Assembly (NCBI GenBank): GCA_023424785.1
Contig: JAFADP010000005.1
Location: forward strand, 20,017 to 84,016
DNA: 64,000 nucleotides
Source of the DNA: Bacillota bacterium
Lineage (GTDB): Bacteria; Bacillota; Clostridia; Clostridiales; Clostridiaceae
Direction of reading: 5' to 3'
The notes under the pieces were generated by a model. It worked only from the letters and a program-made list of their open reading frames with translations. It was not told where the DNA came from and did no database searches. The position numbers were made by a program, and so were the translations under genes. Positions 36,342 through 45,483 of this stretch are shown one piece after another. Numbering within the stretch: the stretch's first letter is position 1; every line of letters starts with the position of its first letter.

Positions 36342-37652
36342 CTAATTAAAAGCATTATATATAGCTCTTATTCCTTTTTCGAAATCATCATTTTCTATTC
36401 CAACAAGAATATTCATTTCTGATGATCCTTGATCTATCATTCTTATATTAACATCAGCTTCTGCTAATGCAGTAAATACAGTTCCTGCTACACCCTTTTT
36501 CTTAGCCATCCCCTTACCAACAGTTGCAATTAACGCCATGTTTGGATGTACTAATATAGAATCTGGATTGCAAGCTCTCTTTATTTCTTCAACTATTTTT
36601 TCTCTTTTATTCTTAAGTTCACTGTCAGAAATAACAACACATACAGTATCTATTCCTGATGGCATATTTTCAAAAGAAACTCCATTCATTTCTAAGACAC
36701 CAAGAACTTTTCTACAGAATCCCATTTCAGAATTCATCATGGCTTTCTCTATTGATATAACTGTAAAGTCTTTTTTACCAGCAATACCTGTTAAAGTCTT
36801 ACTATCATCATCACTTGTTTGAGAAACTATAAATGTTCCTTTATCTTCAGGTTTATTTGTATTCTTTATATTTATAGGTATTCCCGCTTCTCTTACAGGG
36901 AATATAGCATCTTCATGAAGTACTGATGCTCCCATATAAGCAAGTTCTCTTAATTCTTTATATGTAATTTCATCAATAGACTTTGGATTTTCCACTATTC
37001 TAGGATCTGCCATTAAAAATCCTGATACATCTGTCCAATTTTCGTATAAATCAGCATTTATACTTGCAGCAACAAGAGCTCCAGTTACATCTGAACCGCC
37101 TCTTGAAAAAGTTATTATGTTTCCATCCTTATCTGCTCCATAAAAACCTGGAATTACTGCTTTAGTAGTCTTGTCCAATTTTTCTTTTAAAGCTAATTTT
37201 GTGGATTCAATATCTAATGAACCATCTTTAGTAAATAAAATTACATCTTTTGCATCTATAAATTTATAACCTAAATATTCAGCTAAGATTAGTCCATTTA
37301 AATACTCTCCTCTACTAGCAGCATAATCTTTAGAAGCCCCATTCTCAAGATCTGTTTTAACTATTTCTAGGTATTTTTCAATATTAAAGCTTAATCCTAA
37401 ATCTTTAACTATTTCTGTATATCTATCATGTACATACTTAAATACATCATCTAATGATATACCTATTTCAACATGTGATTGACACATATATAGTAAATCA
37501 GTTATTTTAGTATCTTTACTATTTCTTTTTCCTGGTGCAGAAGGAACTACATACTTTCTTGAATCATCTGCCGTTAAAATATTTTTAACTTTTTCAAATT
37601 GGCATGCATTTGCTAATGAACTTCCACCAAATTTTGTTACTACTGTTTTCAT
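36342..37652 (-). CDS. lysC: Aspartate kinase
   Basis: Phosphorylates aspartate, the first step toward lysine, threonine, methionine and diaminopimelate. The 436-residue protein begins with the kinase motif VVTKFGGSSLA (residues 3-13). FSRGGSDVTGA near 183 binds nucleotide and NWTDVSGFLMADPRIVENP near 205 holds the aspartate-binding block. Two C-terminal ACT domains (about 300-436, with TVISIEKAMMNSEMGF and VNIRMIDQGSSEMNILVGIE) are the feedback site. It is a single gene away from other dap or thr genes. I see no lysine riboswitch in its leader, unlike the transporter at 26200-27924. Confidence 0.95.
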   Translation of the reverse strand: MKTVVTKFGGSSLANACQFEKVKNILTADDSRKYVVPSAPGKRNSKDTKITDLLYMCQSHVEIGISLDDVFKYVHDRYTEIVKDLGLSFNIEKYLEIVKTDLENGASKDYAASRGEYLNGLILAEYLGYKFIDAKDVILFTKDGSLDIESTKLALKEKLDKTTKAVIPGFYGADKDGNIITFSRGGSDVTGALVAASINADLYENWTDVSGFLMADPRIVENPKSIDEITYKELRELAYMGASVLHEDAIFPVREAGIPINIKNTNKPEDKGTFIVSQTSDDDSKTLTGIAGKKDFTVISIEKAMMNSEMGFCRKVLGVLEMNGVSFENMPSGIDTVCVVISDSELKNKREKIVEEIKRACNPDSILVHPNMALIATVGKGMAKKKGVAGTVFTALAEADVNIRMIDQGSSEMNILVGIENDDFEKGIRAIYNAFN

Positions 37653-37932
37653 TTATTATTGCCCCCATTTTATTTTTTATTATTCACTAAAATCCATTCT
37701 ATCAATTTTTCAGATATTTTCAATAGTATTTTACATTTATTTCATTGTTTTTAATAACAATGGTACTTTTTTATTAACATATTAATTAGGTATCATTTAT
37801 CAAACTATAAGTTTCCATTTTTGTAATTCATGAAATTACTTCTACATTTATAATATTTAAATTTCTACTTATATACCTATTCATTTATTATTGTTATAAT
37901 TATATAAGAATTTTTATTTAAAGGAGTTAATT

Positions 37933-39108
37933 ATGATAAGTAAATTTTATTTACATCAAGGCAAAAATAAAAAAGCAGAGAATGGTCGTCCTTGGATATA
38001 TATTGATGAGATAAATGAATATGATGGTGATTATGAAAATGGTGATATTGTTGAAGTATATAACCATAAAAACTATTTCATAGGTAAAGGTTACATAAAT
38101 GATAGAAGTAAAATAACTATCAGAATTATGACTAGAAATCAAAATGAAGAAATAAATAAAGAATTCTTTAGAAAAAGGCTTTTATCTGCATGGGAATATA
38201 GAAAAACAGTTATAGATACCTCTTCTTGTAGATTAGTTTTTGGAGAAGCTGATTTACTTCCTGGATTAACAATTGATAAATATGAAGATTACTATGTAAT
38301 TCAAATATCTACTTTAGGAATGGATAAATATAGAGATATAATTACTGAAATATTACTTGAAGATTTCAATGCAAAAGGAATATATGAAAGAAGTGATATT
38401 AAAACTAGAGAGATTGAAGGATTAGAGCAAAAGAAAGGATTCTTAACAGCTCCTTTTGATACTAATATTCAAATAGTTGAAAATGGAGTTAAGTACATAG
38501 TTGACTTAGAAAATGGTCAAAAGACTGGTTTCTTCTTAGACCAAAAAGAAAATAGAGCTGCTATACATAGAATTTGTAAAGATAAAGATGTACTTGACTG
38601 CTTTACTCATACTGGATCATTTGCATTAAATGCAGGAATAGCTGGTGCTAAGTCTGTTCTTGGAATAGATGTTTCACAACATGCTGTAGATTGCGCTACA
38701 AGAAATGCTCAACTTAATAATCTACAAGATACTGTTAAATTTGAATGTCATAATGCATTTGATGTTCTTCCATTGTGGTCAAGAGAAGGTAGACAGTTTG
38801 ATGTTGTTATACTAGACCCACCAGCATTCACAAAGTCAAGAAATACTATTAATGGAGCTAAAAGAGGATATAAAGAAATTAACCTTAGAGGATTAAAAAT
38901 GGTTAAGCCAGGTGGTTATTTTATAACTTGCTCTTGTTCACATTATATGAGTGAAGAACTATTAAGATCTACAATTAGTGAAGCTGCTCATGATGCTCAT
39001 AGAATTTTAAGACAGGTGGAATTTAGAACTCAATCATCAGATCACCCAATACTTTGGAATTCTGATGAAAGCTATTATCTAAAGTTCTTTGTTTTCCAAG
39101 TAGTATAA
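37933..39108 (+). CDS. Class I SAM-dependent rRNA methyltransferase (RlmI-like)
   Basis: A 391-residue enzyme of the RlmI/YccW group, which makes 5-methylcytosine in 23S rRNA. An N-terminal PUA RNA-binding domain (residues 1-75, with GRPWIYIDEI) precedes an RNase H-like connector and the methyltransferase fold. Its SAM site is DCFTHTGSFALNAG near 217, and the catalytic segment is VILDPPAFTKSR near 291, with a later SCSHY near 337. E. coli RlmI modifies C1962; clostridial homologues are several per genome, so the exact target base is uncertain. Preceded by AAAGGAG and followed by a terminator. Confidence 0.88.
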   Translation: MISKFYLHQGKNKKAENGRPWIYIDEINEYDGDYENGDIVEVYNHKNYFIGKGYINDRSKITIRIMTRNQNEEINKEFFRKRLLSAWEYRKTVIDTSSCRLVFGEADLLPGLTIDKYEDYYVIQISTLGMDKYRDIITEILLEDFNAKGIYERSDIKTREIEGLEQKKGFLTAPFDTNIQIVENGVKYIVDLENGQKTGFFLDQKENRAAIHRICKDKDVLDCFTHTGSFALNAGIAGAKSVLGIDVSQHAVDCATRNAQLNNLQDTVKFECHNAFDVLPLWSREGRQFDVVILDPPAFTKSRNTINGAKRGYKEINLRGLKMVKPGGYFITCSCSHYMSEELLRSTISEAAHDAHRILRQVEFRTQSSDHPILWNSDESYYLKFFVFQVV

Positions 39109-39111
39109 AAT

Positions 39112-39147
39112 ATAGGAGATTTCTAACTTTAGAAATCTCCTAATTTA
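39112..39147. terminator. Terminator between convergent genes
   Basis: Perfect stem TAGGAGATTTCTA/TAGAAATCTCCTA, just after the methyltransferase stop and before the DUF1653 stop. Confidence 0.8.
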
Positions 39148-39153
39148 TTAGTT

Positions 39154-39390
39154 CTAACCCTTATATAACTCAAATCTATATTTTTGTTTAGTTATGTTAT
39201 CCTCTCTATTAACATCTATTTCTTCTAAAAACATATCTATAGGTCTAACAAACATTCCATATGGTGGATATAATGCTTGATATGATACAAGAATTTCTCT
39301 AGTTTCTGTATGCTCTACAACACTATGAACATAATATAACTTTCCTTTAAAATGTCTATATGGTCGTTGAGCTTCTATTTTTCTATCCAT
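39154..39390 (-). CDS. DUF1653 protein
   Basis: A 78-residue protein. The whole length matches DUF1653: YRHFKGKLYYVHSVVEHTETREILVSYQALYP is the typical block of short beta strands ('Y-R-H-x-K-G-x-x-Y-x-V'), and MFVRPIDMFLEEID follows. The fold is a small beta barrel of unknown function, common in bacteria. It is the third gene of an operon with comB (11 bases upstream) and a radical SAM gene. Small size and the strong ribosome-binding site (GAGAGG) support a real gene. Confidence 0.88.
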   Translation of the reverse strand: MDRKIEAQRPYRHFKGKLYYVHSVVEHTETREILVSYQALYPPYGMFVRPIDMFLEEIDVNREDNITKQKYRFELYKG

Positions 39391-39401
39391 TTTAACCTCT
39401 C

Positions 39402-40115
39402 TTACTTAACTATTACTAAATCTTTATATTCTGGTACTATATTTGTTATATTTTTTTGAATACAATATTCTATGTCATTTTCAAGGTTCAATCCCAACAT
39501 AACATTATAATGTCTAGCTTCCTTAATATAGCTTATAATATCATCATTTTCTTTATATATCTTTAAAGCTGTATTAGCTATATCTGTTAATTCAATGGAT
39601 TTTTTATTTTTCATCATTTCATTTATTATAAAGCCTGAACATATAAAATCATCCATAGAAAATTGTCCATTTGTCCCTGCATTAACTATTACAACATCTT
39701 TATTTATTTCAATTAACTTTCTAGCAACAGCTCCTGCATTTATCATTGCTCCTATAAATATTCTATCTGCTGATGTACAACTTGTAAGTGTTCTTGTTCC
39801 ATTTGTAGTAGTAATAATTATAGTTTTATCTTCTACTAGTTCTTTTGTATATTCAAGTGGAGAATTTGATAAATCAAATCCATCTATCTTTACCGCTCTT
39901 CTCTCTCCACCTAAAATACATTCATTTCTATTTAATAAATTTCTTTTTTCAAAAGCTTCTTCTACTGTTAATAAAGGAATAACTTCTTTGCATCCATTCA
40001 TAAATGCAGTTGTTATAACAGATGTTGCTCTTAACATATCTATTACAACAACAATTTTATCTTTTATTAAATCTTCTCTTATATAATCTGCCGAAATAAT
40101 AATATCTAATTTCAT
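39402..40115 (-). CDS. comB: ComB-like 2-phosphosulfolactate phosphatase family protein
   Basis: A 237-residue protein of the ComB family. Its hallmark blocks are visible: VVVIDMLRATSVITTAFMNG near 21-40, CILGGERRAVKIDGFDLSNSP near 65-85, and IIITTTNGTRTL near 98-109. ComB removes phosphate from 2-phosphosulfolactate, in coenzyme M synthesis in methanogens and in sulfolactate metabolism elsewhere. No comA-like synthase or sulfolactate dehydrogenase is in view, so the physiological substrate in this fermentative organism is uncertain. It lies between a radical SAM gene and DUF1653 with gaps of 11 bases, an evident operon. Confidence 0.82.
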   Translation of the reverse strand: MKLDIIISADYIREDLIKDKIVVVIDMLRATSVITTAFMNGCKEVIPLLTVEEAFEKRNLLNRNECILGGERRAVKIDGFDLSNSPLEYTKELVEDKTIIITTTNGTRTLTSCTSADRIFIGAMINAGAVARKLIEINKDVVIVNAGTNGQFSMDDFICSGFIINEMMKNKKSIELTDIANTALKIYKENDDIISYIKEARHYNVMLGLNLENDIEYCIQKNITNIVPEYKDLVIVK

Positions 40116-40126
40116 TATACCCTCAC

Positions 40127-41053
40127 CTATTTAAAATTTTTTCCTTGATATATGTCATTATCTTCTAGTGACTTATCTATTGCATTTAATACTTCCCATT
40201 TCTTTAGACTCCACATTGGCCCTATAAGTAAATCTCTCGGTGCATCCCCAGTTAATCTATGAACTACCATATCTTGAGGAAGCATAGCTATAGACTTACA
40301 TATTAAATCTATATAATCTTCTTGAGATAAGAATTTTAAATTTCCACTCTCATATTCCTTTACTAAACGAGTCCCCTTCATTAAGTGTAATAAATGAAGC
40401 TTAATTCCAGTAGATCCACTATGAGCTATATAATCAACAGTCTTTAGCATATCTTCTTTTGTTTCACCAGGAAGTCCAAATATACAATGTGTAACAAAAT
40501 CTATACCTCTCTTCTTAAGTCCTTCTATCGCTTTGTCATATACCTCCAAATCATATCCTCTATTAAAACTTCTTGCAACTTCATCATTTATTGTTTGAAG
40601 TCCTAACTCTACCCATACATATAGCTTTTTATTTATTTCCTGTAATAAATCTAATACATCTTCATCTAGACAATCTGGTCTTGTTGCTATTGCAAGTGCT
40701 ACAACGCCTTCTTCCTTAATAGCCTCCTCATACTTTTCTCTTAATACCTCTACTGGTGCATAAGTATTAGTATATGCTTGAAAATAGGCTATATATTTTC
40801 CGTCCTTCCACTTCTTAGCCATCATATCTTTTATCTCAATAAATTGCTTATGTATTGAAAAGTCTCTATCTCCAGAAAAGTCACCTGACCCTCTTGCACT
40901 ACAAAATGTACATCCACCTTTACTTACCTTTCCATCTCTATTAGGACATGTAAAGCCAGCGTCTAATGATATTTTAAATACCTTTTCTCCAAATTTATTT
41001 CTTAGAAAATAGTTTAAACTATGATATCTTTTTCCATTCCAGTCTTTAATCAT
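40127..41053 (-). CDS. Radical SAM protein, TIGR01212 (YhcC-like)
   Basis: A 308-residue radical SAM protein. The cluster cysteines are Cys36, Cys48 and Cys51 (CPNRDGKVSKGGCTFC), a widely spaced variant typical of the YhcC/TIGR01212 family related to Elp3. Further blocks are YFQAYTNTYAPVEVLREKYEEA near 91, ELGLQTINDE near 149 and THCIFGLPGETKEDM near 185. Function is unproven, with RNA modification often suspected. It is the first gene of the three-gene operon with comB and DUF1653. Confidence 0.92.
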   Translation of the reverse strand: MIKDWNGKRYHSLNYFLRNKFGEKVFKISLDAGFTCPNRDGKVSKGGCTFCSARGSGDFSGDRDFSIHKQFIEIKDMMAKKWKDGKYIAYFQAYTNTYAPVEVLREKYEEAIKEEGVVALAIATRPDCLDEDVLDLLQEINKKLYVWVELGLQTINDEVARSFNRGYDLEVYDKAIEGLKKRGIDFVTHCIFGLPGETKEDMLKTVDYIAHSGSTGIKLHLLHLMKGTRLVKEYESGNLKFLSQEDYIDLICKSIAMLPQDMVVHRLTGDAPRDLLIGPMWSLKKWEVLNAIDKSLEDNDIYQGKNFK

Positions 41054-41239
41054 CTTTTTCTCCTTTTTAATCTTCGTATATTCATATAATACAACTATTG
41101 TTTAGTAGTTATCAATAAAAGTAAAATTTATAAAATTAATTTTTTATATGTAAAAAAAATCTACATATATTTCTTAATAATATGCAGAATAAATATTATA
41201 CTAATCATTTATTAAAATAATTATTTTAAGGAGTCTTTC

Positions 41240-42184
41240 ATGAAAAGGATTATTCCTAACAAAAGAAAAATAGCATTTAATAGAAAAAGGAGATGTAGAA
41301 ATTTAATCTTATTACTACTTATATCTATAGTTATTTCAGAAACTTCTTACTTTTTAACATTTAAACTTAATAGATTAATTTGTAATGAACCTAATGTCGA
41401 TTACATATCTAAAGACTATAATAAAAGTAAGATATCTAAATCTGAAAGTAATGATTCTAACCTTCAAAGTACTGAAGTTATTAATACTGTTAATTCCTTT
41501 ATGGATGATGCAGAATTTGTTTATAAATATCTATTCCAACAAACACAAGGAATAATGCCTGATGGAGCTAATGGTGATAAGATAGCATATTTAACATTTG
41601 ATGATGGTCCCTCAGAGACTGTAACTCCTCTTATACTAGATATACTTAAAGAAAAAGAGGTTAAAGGAACCTTCTTTATCATTGGAAAGCAAATTAATTC
41701 AAGTCCCACATCAATAGAATTATTAAAAAGAATTCTTAACGAAGGTCACTCTATAGGTAATCATACTTTTTCACATGACTATAGTTTTTTATACCCTAAC
41801 CAGTTTGCTAATATTAATAATATACTATCTGATATAGAAAAGACAAATATAGAGTTAAAACAAGTTCTTGGTGATGACTTTAAAACTCGTATTATTAGAT
41901 TACCTGGTGGTAATATGTCATGGCATAATACTCAAGATATTGATAAAGTACTTAATAAAAACGGCTATTACTCAATAGATTGGAATGTAGTAAATGGTGA
42001 TGCAGAAGGTAAAACTAAAAATGCAGATGAGTTGTTAGAACAAGTAAAGTTATCAATTAGAAACAGAGAAAAAGCAATTATACTAATGCATGATACATAT
42101 GGAAAAGAAGAAACTGCTAAGGCTTTACCTAAAATAATAGATTTCTTAAGAGAGCAAGGATATGAATTTCATGTTATTAAATAA
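41240..42184 (+). CDS. Membrane-anchored polysaccharide deacetylase
   Basis: A 314-residue carbohydrate esterase family 4 protein. A cytoplasmic basic stretch is followed by one membrane segment (about 22-42), then a linker, then the NodB domain from about 112. The metal and catalytic residues are in LTFDDGPSE (near 118) and HSIGNHTFSHDY (near 170), with RIIRLPGGNMSWH near 218 and the closing LMHDTYGKE near 283. It should de-N-acetylate peptidoglycan or a related glycan outside the cell, as PgdA or the spore-cortex enzyme PdaA do; which one cannot be said. It is a single gene with a shared terminator downstream. Confidence 0.9.
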   Translation: MKRIIPNKRKIAFNRKRRCRNLILLLLISIVISETSYFLTFKLNRLICNEPNVDYISKDYNKSKISKSESNDSNLQSTEVINTVNSFMDDAEFVYKYLFQQTQGIMPDGANGDKIAYLTFDDGPSETVTPLILDILKEKEVKGTFFIIGKQINSSPTSIELLKRILNEGHSIGNHTFSHDYSFLYPNQFANINNILSDIEKTNIELKQVLGDDFKTRIIRLPGGNMSWHNTQDIDKVLNKNGYYSIDWNVVNGDAEGKTKNADELLEQVKLSIRNREKAIILMHDTYGKEETAKALPKIIDFLREQGYEFHVIK

Positions 42185-42222
42185 GAGTGGATATATCAAT
42201 AAAGATTATCCACTCTTATTTA
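42181..42222. terminator. Bidirectional terminator
   Basis: Stem ATAAGAGTGGAT against ATCCACTCTTAT between the convergent deacetylase and lipoprotein genes, AT-rich tails on both sides. Confidence 0.88.
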
Positions 42223-42223
42223 T

Positions 42224-43288
42224 CTATTTATCTTTAATTATTTCCATCTTATTTAAATCAAGTATATAATTCTCAACCTTCTTATCTTCTTTAGATTCAA
42301 TTTCAATTAAAGCCCCTTTATCATTTACACACTTAAGCCTTATAGAATATTTTGACTCTGGAAACTTTTCTTCTATCCCAAACTCATTTAATAATTCACC
42401 TGTAGAATTTCTATAAACTCTTATATAACTACCTTTTTCATTATTAATTTGAACGATTAATTGTCCATCATCACTAGAAAATAACATTTCTTTTATATCG
42501 CTTCCATCTATTAAGTCGTACCCTATAACCTTATCTGCAATAGGTGTTTCTAATGCTTTTTCAAGTTTTAAATCAGTATCATTATTATTCTTATTCTCAT
42601 TATTTTGACTTGATTCTTCCTGACCTAACGTACTTTGGGATTCTTTAATAGTTGCTAATAAAATACAGCTCTTTTCATTATTTGATGTTACTATTCCTAT
42701 CTTATCCCCATTAAATCCTATTGCCACTCTACTAAATTTAACATTATCTATAGATTTTTTATTTAATACTACATCTGAGCCTTTTGAATATACTTCATTA
42801 GGTAAATCTTTAATTCTTAATAGAAGATTATTATTACCAATCTCTTCATTTGTTATTCTTAAATTACCTTCTTTTTCATAAACCTCATTATTACTTTTTG
42901 CTTTTATTTCATCAATTAAATAGCTATTACCATCCTTTATTATTTTTATACTCATTTCATCTAGATCAGCTCTTAAATTTTCCTCATCTTTTCTTATTAC
43001 CATATAATCTATTTTTGCAAAATCTGCTCCTTCTATAGTTTTCTCAGTTCTATATGCACCTACTTTATTTTCTCCTATGTGTTTATAATCTTCTTGTTTC
43101 TTAACATTATCAGTACATATCTTATCTATATCAGATATACTTCCATAAGTTAAAGATTGCATAAATTTATTTCCTACTTCTTTTGCTTTATAAACATCAA
43201 AAAAATCTTCATTATTTTTAGTACTATTACATCCAATTAATAAAATAAGCATTAGGACTACTATATAAAAAACTAACTTCCTCTTCAT
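42224..43288 (-). CDS. Hypothetical lipoprotein
   Basis: A 354-residue exported protein. MKRKLVFYIVVLMLILLIGC is a textbook lipoprotein signal with lipobox LLIGC, so Cys20 is the lipid site. The mature part has an N-terminal domain of about 110 residues (AKEVGNKFMQSLTYGSISD, a helix-strand start like NTF2-type or DUF4829-type folds, though I cannot confirm it). A middle beta-rich region leads to an Asn/Glu-rich linker near 225-240, and the C-terminus is also beta-rich (EMLFSSDDGQLIVQINNEKG). I recognise no named family. Single gene, convergent with the deacetylase. Confidence 0.7.
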   Translation of the reverse strand: MKRKLVFYIVVLMLILLIGCNSTKNNEDFFDVYKAKEVGNKFMQSLTYGSISDIDKICTDNVKKQEDYKHIGENKVGAYRTEKTIEGADFAKIDYMVIRKDEENLRADLDEMSIKIIKDGNSYLIDEIKAKSNNEVYEKEGNLRITNEEIGNNNLLLRIKDLPNEVYSKGSDVVLNKKSIDNVKFSRVAIGFNGDKIGIVTSNNEKSCILLATIKESQSTLGQEESSQNNENKNNNDTDLKLEKALETPIADKVIGYDLIDGSDIKEMLFSSDDGQLIVQINNEKGSYIRVYRNSTGELLNEFGIEEKFPESKYSIRLKCVNDKGALIEIESKEDKKVENYILDLNKMEIIKDK

Positions 43289-43420
43289 AAATAATTCTCC
43301 TTTTCAGTATTAATATATTTAGTTTTCCTTAGTGAATAATCTCTTATACTTATTACTAGAATAAATATACTTTTTACATTATATAATGTTAATAGAATAA
43401 ATACTTAAAGGGATGTTTAT

Positions 43421-44473
43421 ATGAAAAAAGAAACCTTAAAAATCTTTCAAGTAGCTGTTGTTTTCATAGGAACAATAGTAGGAGCTGGATTAGCCTCTGG
43501 AAAAGAAATAACACAGTTTTTCACTGCATTTGGATATAAAAGTTTCTTAGGAATTATATTTTGTGGTATTTTCTATATAATTATAGGAACTATAATATCT
43601 AAAATTAGTATAGCTCATAATTTAAATTCATATAGTGATATGATGAATACTATAAGTCCTAATATATTATCTAAGGTTACTGGAGTAATTACTACATTAT
43701 ATCTAATATCAAGTGCTTCTATAATACTTGCTGGAACTGGATCTCTCCTTAACCAGTTTTTTGGTATACCAAAGTTTTTAGGTTCATGCATTCTTTTATG
43801 TTGTGCAGTTATTTTCTTACTTAAAGGAACAAATGGATTAATACAAGTTAACTCCTTTATTGTACCTTGTTTAATAACCATAATATCAATAATATCAATT
43901 CTATATATAATATTCTGTAGAGACATGCTTTCCATTAATAATATTATGAGTATTGAACCTAAAAAAAATGGAATATTAATATCAACATTATTATATGCTG
44001 GTTATAATACTCTTTGCTCTTCTGGAGTATTAGTTCCTCTTAGCACAGAAATGAAAAGTTCTAAAGTAATGACTAAAGGTTTAATACTTGGATCAATTGG
44101 TTTAACCCTTCTTTGTCTTATGATTAATTTAATGCTTACTGTAAATCAACCCTATATATACAATTATGAAATTCCACTTTTATTTATAGCTCAACGATTT
44201 GGTCCACTAGTTCAAAGTTTCTTACTTATAATAATCTGGTTTGAAATGTTCTCTACTGAAGTATCTGATGTTTATTCTATAAGTAAAACAATAGAACAAA
44301 CTTTTCACATTGATTTTAAAAAAGGAATTTTTATAGTTTTAGCTTGTGCTCTTCCTATTTCTCAAATAGGTTTTTCTAATTTAATATCTACTCTTTATCC
44401 CCTTTTTGGAATACTAAGCCTAATATTTATAACACAATGCTTTTTATTCTATTTTAAACATAAAGAATCTTAA
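43421..44473 (+). CDS. YkvI-family membrane transporter-like protein
   Basis: A 350-residue membrane protein with about ten hydrophobic helices. The N-terminus IFQVAVVFIGTIVGAGLASGKEITQFF is the hallmark of the YkvI group, a branch of the amino acid-polycation-cation superfamily related to LeuT-fold carriers. The unwound helix-one motif VGAGLASG is the usual ion- or substrate-binding segment. The family has no proven substrate. The start follows AAAGGGATG spacing acceptable for initiation. It is upstream of a radical SAM gene with 69 bases between them, possibly the same transcript. Confidence 0.82.
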   Translation: MKKETLKIFQVAVVFIGTIVGAGLASGKEITQFFTAFGYKSFLGIIFCGIFYIIIGTIISKISIAHNLNSYSDMMNTISPNILSKVTGVITTLYLISSASIILAGTGSLLNQFFGIPKFLGSCILLCCAVIFLLKGTNGLIQVNSFIVPCLITIISIISILYIIFCRDMLSINNIMSIEPKKNGILISTLLYAGYNTLCSSGVLVPLSTEMKSSKVMTKGLILGSIGLTLLCLMINLMLTVNQPYIYNYEIPLLFIAQRFGPLVQSFLLIIIWFEMFSTEVSDVYSISKTIEQTFHIDFKKGIFIVLACALPISQIGFSNLISTLYPLFGILSLIFITQCFLFYFKHKES

Positions 44474-44542
44474 ATTTTACTTTTACCTTAAAGTATTGAT
44501 ATAAATATCTCATAGATTTATAATTTAAGGAGATTTTACTCT

Positions 44543-45463
44543 ATGAGGTGTTTTATGAAATATTCTAATATGCTAGAAAATTGCATTTTATGTAAAAGAA
44601 AATGTGGAGTAAATAGACTTAATGGTGAGTTAGGCTTTTGTAGAGCTTCACATAAATTAAAGGTTGCACGTGCAGAATTACATATGTGGGAGGAGCCTCC
44701 TATATCTTGTAATAACGGCTCTGGAACAGTATTTTTTTCTCACTGCAACTTAAACTGTGTATTTTGTCAAAATCATGATATAAGCCAAGAATTTAATGGT
44801 GCATATATTACAATAGAAAGATTAAGTGAAATATTTTTAGAACTTCAAAATAAAAATGCAAATAATATTAACTTAGTAACTCCAACACATTATGTACCTC
44901 AAATAATAGAGGCAATAGAAGTAGCAAAATTAAAAGGATTAAATATACCTATTTTATATAATACTAATAGTTATGATTCATTAGATACTATAAAATCATT
45001 AGATGGATATATAGATGTATACTTACCTGACTTTAAATACTTTAATGATAAGTATTCAGTTAAATACTCAAAAGCATCTAATTATCTAGAAAATATAATT
45101 CCCATACTTAAAGAAATGGTAAGACAAACTGGGAAAGTACAATTTGATGATAAAGGAAGAATTAAAAAAGGTGTGATTATAAGACATCTTATGTTACCAG
45201 GCTTATTATTTGACTCTAAAAAAGTTATTGATATTATATATAACACATTTAAAGATGATGTTTATATTAGTATAATGAATCAATATACACCTATGTTCAA
45301 CTCATCTTTATATCCAGAAATAAATAAAACATTAAATCCAAAGCACTATGATTCATTAATAGATTATGCTGCATCTATAGGTATAGTAAATGGATTTATA
45401 CAGGATGAGGGCTCAAATACTACTGAGTTTATTCCTAATTTTAATTTACAAGGGGTATTATAA
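44543..45463 (+). CDS. Radical SAM protein, PflA-like
   Basis: A 306-residue radical SAM enzyme related to pyruvate-formate-lyase activases. The radical SAM triad is Cys68, Cys72 and Cys75 in HCNLNCVFCQNHD. Upstream Cys14, Cys17, Cys21 and Cys33 (CILCKRKCG and GFCRA) could bind a second cluster, as in the uncharacterised PflA-related group often annotated as 'putative PFL-activating enzyme'. Later blocks IVTPTHYVPQ and IDVYLPDFKYF match that group. No glycyl-radical partner is adjacent; NrdD and NrdG are far away. The first ATG has GGAG 11 bases upstream; a second ATG at 44555 is possible. Confidence 0.88.
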   Translation: MRCFMKYSNMLENCILCKRKCGVNRLNGELGFCRASHKLKVARAELHMWEEPPISCNNGSGTVFFSHCNLNCVFCQNHDISQEFNGAYITIERLSEIFLELQNKNANNINLVTPTHYVPQIIEAIEVAKLKGLNIPILYNTNSYDSLDTIKSLDGYIDVYLPDFKYFNDKYSVKYSKASNYLENIIPILKEMVRQTGKVQFDDKGRIKKGVIIRHLMLPGLLFDSKKVIDIIYNTFKDDVYISIMNQYTPMFNSSLYPEINKTLNPKHYDSLIDYAASIGIVNGFIQDEGSNTTEFIPNFNLQGVL

Positions 45464-45483
45464 AAATAATACCCCTATTTTTA
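45450..45483 (+). terminator. Terminator of the PflA-like gene
   Basis: Stem AGGGGTATTAT against ATAATACCCCT plus TTTTT, overlapping the last codons of the gene. Confidence 0.85.

Noticed and set aside
37653..37932. Search for a lysine riboswitch or T-box before lysC
   Set aside because: No L-box signature or T-box sequence is present; only a weak AT-rich hairpin (CATTGTTATTAAAAACAATG) is seen.
44543..45463. Second NrdG or a true PFL activase
   Set aside because: Size, the extra N-terminal cysteines and block pattern differ, and no glycyl-radical enzyme gene is adjacent.
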